A DNA stretch of 64,000 nucleotides from Natrinema limicola JCM 13563. GTDB lineage: Archaea; Halobacteriota; Halobacteria; Halobacteriales; Natrialbaceae. The notes below the pieces were generated by a model that saw only the letters and a program-made list of their open reading frames with translations, was not told the DNA's origin and did no database searches. Position numbers and translations under genes: made by a program. The DNA lies in contig NZ_AOIT01000016.1 of the NCBI RefSeq assembly GCF_000337475.1, positions 160,819-224,818 on the forward strand, written 5' to 3'. Of this stretch, positions 58,140-64,000 are shown piece by piece. The stretch's first letter is position 1. Each line of letters begins with the position of its first letter.

Positions 58140-59764
58140 GTTGCAACCGCGACGAACTGGTTGATCGCCTCGTCGCTGCCTGCGACGATCAGCGTATCGT
58201 CCTCTCGGATGATAAACTCCGGCCCGAGATCGGTCAGCAACTCGTCGCCGCGTTCGGCCGCGACGACGGTACACCCTGTCCGCGCCCGTAGATCGACGTC
58301 TCCGAGGCTTCGGTCGACGAGTTCCGGTGCGGCCGTCCGGACGAGCTCGAACTGCGTCTCCGGCGTGAGGACCTCTTCGTCTTCGATCAGCACTGACGCG
58401 AGCATCCGGCCGGTCACCGTCGACAACGAGAGGACGTACTCCGCACCGGCCCGGTAGAACTTCGGAATGTTCTCGGTTTCGTTCGCTCGGACGATGATCT
58501 CGATGCTGGGCGCGATCTGTTTGATGACCAGCGTGGCATAGATCGACGCTGCATCGTCGTCGAGGGTCAGCACGACCGAGCGGCCGTCGGTGACACCCGC
58601 CGTCTCGAGGACCGGTTCGTCGGTGACGCTGCCAACGATATCGACCCCATCGGCGTCGACGGTATCGATCGTGAACGTGGTGATTCCCTCATCGGCTAGC
58701 GTTTCCACCGCGGCTTGGCCGACGACGCCGTAGCCGCCGACGACCACGCGTTCCGGGCGGCGCTGCAGGGTCGACACCGTTCGCGATTTCAGTTCCGTGA
58801 GGTCGTCACGACGGCCCGCGACGAGCAAGATCGTGTTGTCGTCGATCACGTCGTCGGGGCCGGGAACGGGGACGAACTCGCCGTTGAACCACGCGCCGAT
58901 GACAGTGATTCCCATGCGATCGCGGATGCCCGACTCGGGAATCGTCTGGCCGACGAGGTCGCTGTGTGCCTGGACGAGCAACTCGGTCAGCGTAAAGTCC
59001 TCGCTGAGTTCGATCGTGTCTTGAAGCTCGGTTGAGACTGCCGTCGTCGCCTTCGTCGCGAGGCTCTGGCCGAGCACCCGTCGCGGGCGGACGATCTCGT
59101 CGGCTCCGGCGTAGCGGTGGTAGCTCGCGACGTCCGCGTCCTCGACGACGCTGACGATCGTTAACTCGCTCGAGAGTTCCCGAGCGGTGAGGATCACCAT
59201 CGCGTTGGTCTCGTCGTCGATGTCGGTAACGAGCGCACGGGCGTCGGTGGCGTTTGCCGCACGAAGCGTCTCCGCCTGATCGAGTTCGCCGTAGATGGCG
59301 TCGATGCCGTCGCGATCGAGTTCGACGACGAGTTCGGGATCGTCGTCGATGAAGACGTAGGGCACGTTCGCCGCCTCGAGTTCCGCTGCGAGCACGTCCG
59401 ATCGCGGCGTGTGCGAGCAGATGACGACGTGATTGGTGAGGTCGGTGGACTCGGGCGGCCGGTCCTCGAGCGCCTGCTGGAACAGCGGGACGACGAGCAG
59501 CGGCAGTGCAAGGAAGACGAGCAGGACGCCAGTGAGGTTCATCGCGATCACCATCAGGTTCGTCGGGGTGCTCTGCCAGTCGGCTGAATCGCCGCCGAAG
59601 CCGGCGGTCGTCAGCGCTTCAATCACGAACTGAAGTGCCTCGAAGTACGACATATTCACCCCCTCGAAGGCGGCCATTCCGGCCTGATAGATGCCGGCAT
59701 AGACGAACACGAGGACGAAAACGGCCACTAGTGAGAGCGCGATCCGACGCCACCAGTAATTCAT
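58136..59764 (-). CDS. Two-helix potassium channel with tandem RCK (TrkA) domains
   Basis: This 542-residue protein has two membrane helices (about 10-28 and 70-95) around a pore loop with the filter TTAGFGGD (about 52-59). Two RCK units follow: TrkA-N (HVVICSHTPRSDVLAAELEA) with TrkA-C, then a second TrkA-N (RVVVGGYGVVGQAAVETLAD) with TrkA-C. The first has lost the canonical GxGxxG, while the second keeps it. The family gates K+ flux by nucleotide or Ca2+ binding, important for halophiles that accumulate KCl. Start is the ATG at 59762-59764, preceded by an in-frame GTG. Confidence 0.85.
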   Translation of the reverse strand: MNYWWRRIALSLVAVFVLVFVYAGIYQAGMAAFEGVNMSYFEALQFVIEALTTAGFGGDSADWQSTPTNLMVIAMNLTGVLLVFLALPLLVVPLFQQALEDRPPESTDLTNHVVICSHTPRSDVLAAELEAANVPYVFIDDDPELVVELDRDGIDAIYGELDQAETLRAANATDARALVTDIDDETNAMVILTARELSSELTIVSVVEDADVASYHRYAGADEIVRPRRVLGQSLATKATTAVSTELQDTIELSEDFTLTELLVQAHSDLVGQTIPESGIRDRMGITVIGAWFNGEFVPVPGPDDVIDDNTILLVAGRRDDLTELKSRTVSTLQRRPERVVVGGYGVVGQAAVETLADEGITTFTIDTVDADGVDIVGSVTDEPVLETAGVTDGRSVVLTLDDDAASIYATLVIKQIAPSIEIIVRANETENIPKFYRAGAEYVLSLSTVTGRMLASVLIEDEEVLTPETQFELVRTAAPELVDRSLGDVDLRARTGCTVVAAERGDELLTDLGPEFIIREDDTLIVAGSDEAINQFVAVAT

Positions 59765-59891
59765 CACCGGGTTGTGACCGTCGAGCGATTTGTAACTTCG
59801 GAAAGAACGCCTCGAGCGTCTTCGGACGGTTCACTAGCGGGCGATCACCGCTTCCAAACCCGTTTTGGCAGTTGCGACCGAATCCGCCCCC

Positions 59892-60902
59892 ATGGAGTAC
59901 ACTACGCTTGGCAACACGGGCACGGCCGTCTCACAACTCTGTTTCGGTACTTGGCGCTTCGGTCGCGAGACCGGCGGCATCGTCGAAACAGACCGTGACG
60001 AGGCCCACGAGCTTCTCGATGCCGCCTGGGACCACGGAATCAACTTCATCGACACGGCCAACGTCTACGGCGACCCCGACGGGACCAGCGAGGAGTGGAT
60101 CGGCGAGTGGCTCGCAGACCACGACCGCGAGGACTTCGTCATCGCCTCGAAGGTCTACTTCCCATTCGACGGCTGGGGTGAACCCGGGCCGAACGACTCC
60201 GGGCTCGGACGCAAGCACATCCGCGCCCAGATCGAGGGAACCTTAGAGCGACTGGGAACCGACTACCTCGATCTGTACTACATCCACCGCTGGGACGACG
60301 ACACCCCCATCGAAGAGACCCTGCGGACGCTCACCGACCTCGTCCGCGAGGGCAAAGTCAACCATCTGGGGGCCTCGAGCATGGCTGCCTGGAAACTCAC
60401 CAAAGCCCTGTGGGAAAGCGATGTGGAGGGCCTCGAGCGCTTCGACGTGACCCAGCCGATGTTCAACGCGGCCGATACGGACGACGTCGGCGACTACCTC
60501 GACGTCTGTGCGGACCAGGATCTCGCGGTCTGTCCGTACTCGCCGCTTGCCGGTGGCTTCCTCACCGGCAAATACGAGCGCGCCGAGGACGGCACCGTCG
60601 TCGCGCCGGACGGCTCGCGGGCCAGCCTCACCGACCTGTTCGAGGATCGCTATACGAGCGCGACGGCCTGGGAGGTCCTCGAGGCTGTCGAGTCGGTTGC
60701 GGACGACCTCGATGCCACCCCTGCGCAGGTCTCCCTGCGATGGCTGATGGATCAGGACCGCTTTACCTGCGTGCCGATCGTCGGCGCACGCACGCCGGCC
60801 CAACTCGAAGAAAACGTCGGCGCGGTCGACCTCGAGCTCAGCAACGAGCAGTTCGACCGGATCGACGACGCTCGCGGTGGGGACGACGACGGCTATCGCT
60901 GA
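59892..60902 (+). CDS. Aldo/keto reductase
   Basis: The 336-residue NADPH-dependent oxidoreductase begins MEYTTLGNTGTAVSQLCFGT. The catalytic Asp/Tyr/Lys/His set is represented by FIDTANVYGDPDGTSEEWIG, FVIASKVYFPFDGWGEPG and DLYYIHRWDDDTPIEETL. The C-terminal cofactor-binding loop PIVGARTPAQLEENVGAVDL is present. Substrate unknown. An upstream in-frame start at 59865 is less likely. It is divergent from the K+ channel gene. Confidence 0.88.
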   Translation: MEYTTLGNTGTAVSQLCFGTWRFGRETGGIVETDRDEAHELLDAAWDHGINFIDTANVYGDPDGTSEEWIGEWLADHDREDFVIASKVYFPFDGWGEPGPNDSGLGRKHIRAQIEGTLERLGTDYLDLYYIHRWDDDTPIEETLRTLTDLVREGKVNHLGASSMAAWKLTKALWESDVEGLERFDVTQPMFNAADTDDVGDYLDVCADQDLAVCPYSPLAGGFLTGKYERAEDGTVVAPDGSRASLTDLFEDRYTSATAWEVLEAVESVADDLDATPAQVSLRWLMDQDRFTCVPIVGARTPAQLEENVGAVDLELSNEQFDRIDDARGGDDDGYR

Positions 60903-61032
60903 GTTCGCCGAGCGTTGCGACCCCGTCACGCGAGATTCGGTTCTGAACGTGAATACGAGAGACGCCAGTGGCATACGAATCTCGTCGATTGGCGTCGAAT
61001 CGGCGGTTTGTCGACGGCCAGATGTCGGTGTC

Positions 61033-61113
61033 ATACGGACTCCTGTCAGTCAGTTCCGGTGGGACCGCGACCGCCCTGCGGGTGCACCGGTAAATCGGTA
61101 CAGCAGACCGTAT
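61033..61113 (+). repeat. Stop-codon-abutting intergenic palindrome, copy E
   Basis: This 81-bp element starts ATACGGACTCCTGTCAG and ends ACAGCAGACCGTAT. Its last base is shared with the stop codon (61113-61115, minus strand) of the FAD oxidoreductase gene. It lies 131 bp after the convergent aldo/keto reductase gene. It is nearly identical to copy A in the same orientation and to copy C inverted. Confidence 0.8.
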
Positions 61114-62513
61114 CAGTCTCCCGTCGAATACGATGTGGATTCGTTCTCGGACGAACTCGTCGCTGATCCGAACCGCGGGCGGAACACGCGCCAGACGACG
61201 CTCGGGTGGAGCAGACTGGTTGCCGACCGTTCCAGTCGGAACACGTGGAAGAACGCCTCGGTTAGGGTGCCATCGTCGTGGGCTCGCCGGAGGAGGCGAG
61301 CGACGTACTTGTTGAAGAGGTCAGTGCCGAACGGTTTCGGTCCCGTCGTCCGATCAAACACGAAATCCTTTCCGACGGCGATTCTCCACGCCTCGTCGAT
61401 GATCGCGTCCGTCCGGCGGAAGAACCGCGGTCCAAGGCCTGCAAGTCCGGCGGCGAGTTCGTGATGAAGCGCAAGCGCGTCCAGCGCCGCAACCGACATC
61501 CCCTGCCCGTAGATGGGATTGAAGCTAGCGATTGCGTCGCCCGTGACGACCAAGCCCTTCGGGAACCGGTCGAGAGAACTGTAGTATCGCCGAACGCTAG
61601 CGGGGAACGGATAGCGCGTACTCTCCGAGACCCACTCCTGTTCGCGGAGTCGACGGCCGATTTCGTCCCGCGGTAACGCCTCGGCCCACTCGATAAACGT
61701 CTCGCGGTCAGCAGGGGCTTGCTCACCGTGGAGCCCCTGAAGAAGTACCTCCCACTGGCCGTCCTCGATGGGAAGCATCGCTGCACCTCGTGGCCGGTGG
61801 GGCTCCGGTGCGATGAGGACGCCACCCCGAACGTCCGGCGGCCGCTCGATCCGGACAGTGCTGTAGGTGACGTCGATCTCGACCGTGTCGACGTCGGGTA
61901 CTGGATACCCGTGTGTCTCGAGCCACGTCGGGGTCCGACTCTGTCGGCCAGTCGCGTCGACCACGAGCGTTGCCTCGAGTGTGGTCTCTTGTCCATCCTC
62001 GTCGCGGAACCGCACCCCCGTCATTCGCTCCGTCTCGGCGTCGTGCTCGTAGCCGAGAACGTGACACCCCCCGCGTAACTGTACCTCGCTGAACTCCCGG
62101 AGTCGCTCGCGGATGACGTGCTCGAAGAGGGGTCGGCTCGCATAGAGGGCGGGCAGGTCGGCAGCCGCTTCCGTGACGGCCCCTCCCTGGTCGTACCACA
62201 CGAAGTCTTTGGTCATATCGAGCTGTAGCCCGCCGGCGGACTGAACCGCGTTCCCGAACCCCGGAAAGAAGTCCTCGAGCGTCGTCCGCCCGGCTTCGAG
62301 CAGCGCGTGTGGCTGGCTCGTCTGTGGCGCCCCCTCGCGAGCCGCCGGCGTGCTGGGGAACGCGTCGCGTTCGAGTACCACGATCTCGACGAACGAATCG
62401 CAGAGAACCCGTGCCGCACAGAGCCCCGCCACGCTCCCACCGACGACGACCGCCCGCTGGCCGAGAGATGGCGCTCGTCGCTCGTCGTATCGGGCGATGT
62501 TCGCCAGCGTCAT
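61113..62513 (-). CDS. FAD-dependent oxidoreductase (PHBH/geranylgeranyl-reductase type)
   Basis: The 466-residue flavoprotein has the N-terminal dinucleotide motif AVVVGGSVAGLCAARVLCD with ERDAFP at the strand end. It has the DG-type segment LVVDATGRQSRTPTWLE (about 181-197) and the FAD-closing motif GLVVTGDAIASFNPIYGQGM (about 324-343). This fits the monooxygenase/geranylgeranyl reductase superfamily; substrate unknown. The gene stands alone. Copy E touches its stop codon, and an 84-bp hairpin element lies 72 bp upstream of its start. Confidence 0.82.
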   Translation of the reverse strand: MTLANIARYDERRAPSLGQRAVVVGGSVAGLCAARVLCDSFVEIVVLERDAFPSTPAAREGAPQTSQPHALLEAGRTTLEDFFPGFGNAVQSAGGLQLDMTKDFVWYDQGGAVTEAAADLPALYASRPLFEHVIRERLREFSEVQLRGGCHVLGYEHDAETERMTGVRFRDEDGQETTLEATLVVDATGRQSRTPTWLETHGYPVPDVDTVEIDVTYSTVRIERPPDVRGGVLIAPEPHRPRGAAMLPIEDGQWEVLLQGLHGEQAPADRETFIEWAEALPRDEIGRRLREQEWVSESTRYPFPASVRRYYSSLDRFPKGLVVTGDAIASFNPIYGQGMSVAALDALALHHELAAGLAGLGPRFFRRTDAIIDEAWRIAVGKDFVFDRTTGPKPFGTDLFNKYVARLLRRAHDDGTLTEAFFHVFRLERSATSLLHPSVVWRVFRPRFGSATSSSENESTSYSTGD

Positions 62514-62585
62514 TCGATCGTACTAGAAGTAATGACTGATACCGGATAGTAGCTCTGGAACGATCGCCGTCGGATCGGAGACGAT

Positions 62586-62669
62586 TATAGTAGCCACTGA
62601 AAGTCAATGTACACCTGATCGCACGGCTGCGTTGCGATCAGTGTGCAAATCGTTTCAGTGGCTACTATA
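62586..62669. repeat. 84-bp MITE-like hairpin with 17-bp perfect terminal inverted repeats
   Basis: The ends are TATAGTAGCCACTGAAA (62586-62602) and its exact inverse (62653-62669). A second inverted pair lies inside (CTGATCGCA / TGCGATCAG), so the whole element folds into one long imperfect hairpin. The size and perfect ends resemble a miniature inverted-repeat transposable element. No second copy is in the window. Confidence 0.65.
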
Positions 62670-62703
62670 GAACCGTTCCTGAGTCATGGTCCGCTGCTCC
62701 CGT

Positions 62704-63900
62704 CTACCGTGGATCGCCAGCCATCGGCTCGAGCCTCACGCGATACTCGGTCAGGTTCTCGTAGCCGTCCGCGGTGACGACGATCAGGTCTTCGATACGG
62801 ACGCCGCCGACGTTCGGATCGTAGAGGCCGGGTTCGATCGAGATCACGTGGCCCGGCTGCAGTTCACCGCCGGCCGGTGAGACGCTTGGCTGTTCGTGGA
62901 CATCGAGGCCAACGCCGTGGCCGGTGCTGTGGATAAAGCCGGTCTCGGTGGTTGGATCACTCCGCAGCGTCGCGTAGCCTGCGTCCTCGATCACATCGCA
63001 GGCCGCGCCGTGGACGTCAGCGCCAGTGACGCCAGCCTCGACGGCCTCGAGGGCGGCATCGTAGGCCTCGCGTGTGACCTCGTAGCGCCGACGGGCCGCC
63101 GCGCCGGGATCGCCGCGGGCGAACGTGCGGGTCATGTCGGCGTGGTAGCCCGTCTCCTTGTCCCGGGGGAAGATATCGATCACGATCAGCTCGTCGGCCG
63201 CGAGCGGCCCGCTGCCCCGGTCGTGGGGATCCGCGGCGTCAGCCCCGCAAGCGACGATCGTATCGTCCAACGAACAGCCGTGGCGCAACAGGGTGATTTC
63301 GATCTCCTCTGTGACGCGTTCGCTGGTGAGCGGGTCGCCGTCGTGGACGAGGATTCCGTCCTCGATGTCGGCGGTGGCGATCAGTTCCTCTGCGCGGGCC
63401 ATCGCAGCCTCGTTGGCCCGCTGGCTCGCCCGGATCTGCTCGAGCTCCCAGTCGGTTTTCGTCGCGCGGATGTCAGTCACGATCCCCTCGGATTCGACCG
63501 TCACCGTGAAGTCGTGTTCGCGGAGGCCGTCGGCGGTTCCCGTCGGAAACGTCCGTGGCACGGCGATCGCGTCGACGTCGTGATCCGCGAGAAAGGCCGC
63601 GATCGTCCGAATCCGACCCTCGTACTGGCCGTGTTCGGCGACCAGTTGCTGGTAGTCGTAGGCGGCCCGTCGAGTGACCGAGTCCGCGTTCGCTTCGGCG
63701 CTTGCGCGGCCGTACTCGAGTCCGGAGACGAGCAGGTGAACCCCATCGTCCGTGACGAGCGTCTGGTATGGGTCCGGCGCGGTAAACCCCGAGACGTACC
63801 GCTGGTCCGAATCCGAGGCGTCATCGTCGATCAGGTAGCCATCAAGCCCGTTGGCTGCGAGAAACTCCCGAAGTGCAGCGAGATCGGCATCGACGTTCAT
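62704..63900 (-). CDS. M24-family metallopeptidase (Xaa-Pro aminopeptidase type)
   Basis: This 398-residue enzyme has the creatinase/prolidase layout. The C-terminal pita-bread domain shows the five metal ligands: ELIVIDIFPRDKETGYHADM (two Asp), HSTGHGVGLDVHEQPSV (His), ISIEPGLYDPNVGGVRIED (two Glu). The N-terminal domain begins MNVDADLAALREFLAANGLD. Start at 63900 matches haloarchaeal homologues; the frame runs on to 63972. It probably trims peptides with Pro at the second position. Confidence 0.9.
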   Translation of the reverse strand: MNVDADLAALREFLAANGLDGYLIDDDASDSDQRYVSGFTAPDPYQTLVTDDGVHLLVSGLEYGRASAEANADSVTRRAAYDYQQLVAEHGQYEGRIRTIAAFLADHDVDAIAVPRTFPTGTADGLREHDFTVTVESEGIVTDIRATKTDWELEQIRASQRANEAAMARAEELIATADIEDGILVHDGDPLTSERVTEEIEITLLRHGCSLDDTIVACGADAADPHDRGSGPLAADELIVIDIFPRDKETGYHADMTRTFARGDPGAAARRRYEVTREAYDAALEAVEAGVTGADVHGAACDVIEDAGYATLRSDPTTETGFIHSTGHGVGLDVHEQPSVSPAGGELQPGHVISIEPGLYDPNVGGVRIEDLIVVTADGYENLTEYRVRLEPMAGDPR

Positions 63901-64000
63901 GACTGAACGTGTGAGAGCCGCGCACAAAACACCGGGGGTCACGGCCATCGTCGACCGATCGAACCCACACACTTATCATTAGAGATGGTAATCTCCCGCG

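Noticed and set aside
60243-61034. A 263-codon minus-strand frame opposite the aldo/keto reductase gene
   Set aside because: Antisense shadow; no domain features and no promoter.
63985-64000. Possible plus-strand ATG at the right window edge
   Set aside because: Only five codons are visible; nothing can be said about it.
1-64000. CRISPR arrays, cas genes, toxin-antitoxin or defence islands
   Set aside because: No regularly spaced direct repeats were seen, and none of the genes carries signatures of known defence families.

Overview
The window is a dense, GC-rich archaeal chromosome segment. The proteins are strongly acidic and rich in Asp and Glu. The gene set is that of an extremely halophilic archaeon: RNase P component 4, ribosomal proteins S15, S3Ae and L37Ae, RpoP, prefoldin beta, a PAN ATPase, family-B DNA polymerase, Mre11-Rad50, a halocyanin-like copper protein, archaetidylserine synthase and Tat lipoproteins. 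A class Halobacteria organism, perhaps of the Natrinema/Haloterrigena type, fits best; the genus is inference. Nearly everything looks like core chromosome. The only clear mobile DNA is one IS1595-type insertion sequence and some small palindromic intergenic elements.

Layout. 0-5.2 kb: RNase P component 4, then two paralogous lipoprotein solute-binding proteins around a PAP2 membrane enzyme. Both binding proteins appear circularly permuted relative to family-5 solute-binding proteins. 5.3-16.6 kb: small conserved haloarchaeal genes, cobalamin-type chelatase cbiX with a DR2241-family partner, Trm112, purA, a winged-helix regulator, an 818-residue acidic coiled-coil protein, and an ABC ATPase behind a perfect DtxR/IdeR-like palindrome. 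16.9-19.5 kb: translation operon S15, RecJ-like, Pcc1-like, S3Ae. 19.7-25.4 kb: halocyanin, pssA, HEAT-repeat protein, surface phospholipase-D-like protein, and a tightly overlapping ferritin-like / tiny ORF / DtxR-type regulator unit. 25.5-26.4 kb: the insertion sequence. 26.5-30.2 kb: sufC-sufB-sufD with palindromes in the promoter. 30.4-40.6 kb: DNA polymerase B, small proteins, rad50-mre11, a helix-turn-helix protein and PAN. 40.7-46.1 kb: a 2-oxoacid dehydrogenase E1 alpha/beta operon with a free lipoyl domain, GMP synthase glutaminase subunit, a small-protein paralogue, and an alpha/beta hydrolase with an SCP2-like partner. 46.3-49.1 kb: lactate-utilisation type LutC and a LutB-LutA fusion. 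49.2-50.9 kb: the conserved archaeal L37Ae-RpoP-Pcc1 ... prefoldin-DUF3194 block. 51-64 kb: DUF2103, SurE, TruD, an ABC-2 exporter, an F420-type oxidoreductase, a potassium channel with RCK domains, an aldo/keto reductase, an FAD oxidoreductase and an M24 peptidase.

Functional themes. Iron and Fe-S metabolism recurs: the ABC ATPase with an iron-box-like operator, the ferritin-like/DtxR unit, the suf operon and the Fe-S lactate proteins. Translation and tRNA modification are represented by S15, S3Ae, L37Ae, two Pcc1-type KEOPS proteins, TruD, Trm112 and RNase P. Replication and repair are represented by PolB, Mre11, Rad50 and a degenerate RecJ-like protein.

Most notable non-genic structure: five copies of an intergenic palindrome of about 80 bp share arm sequences, carry different central stem-loops, and in four cases begin exactly at a stop codon. 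A separate 84-bp hairpin with 17-bp perfect terminal inverted repeats lies near 62.6 kb. No rRNA gene, tRNA gene or CRISPR array was seen.
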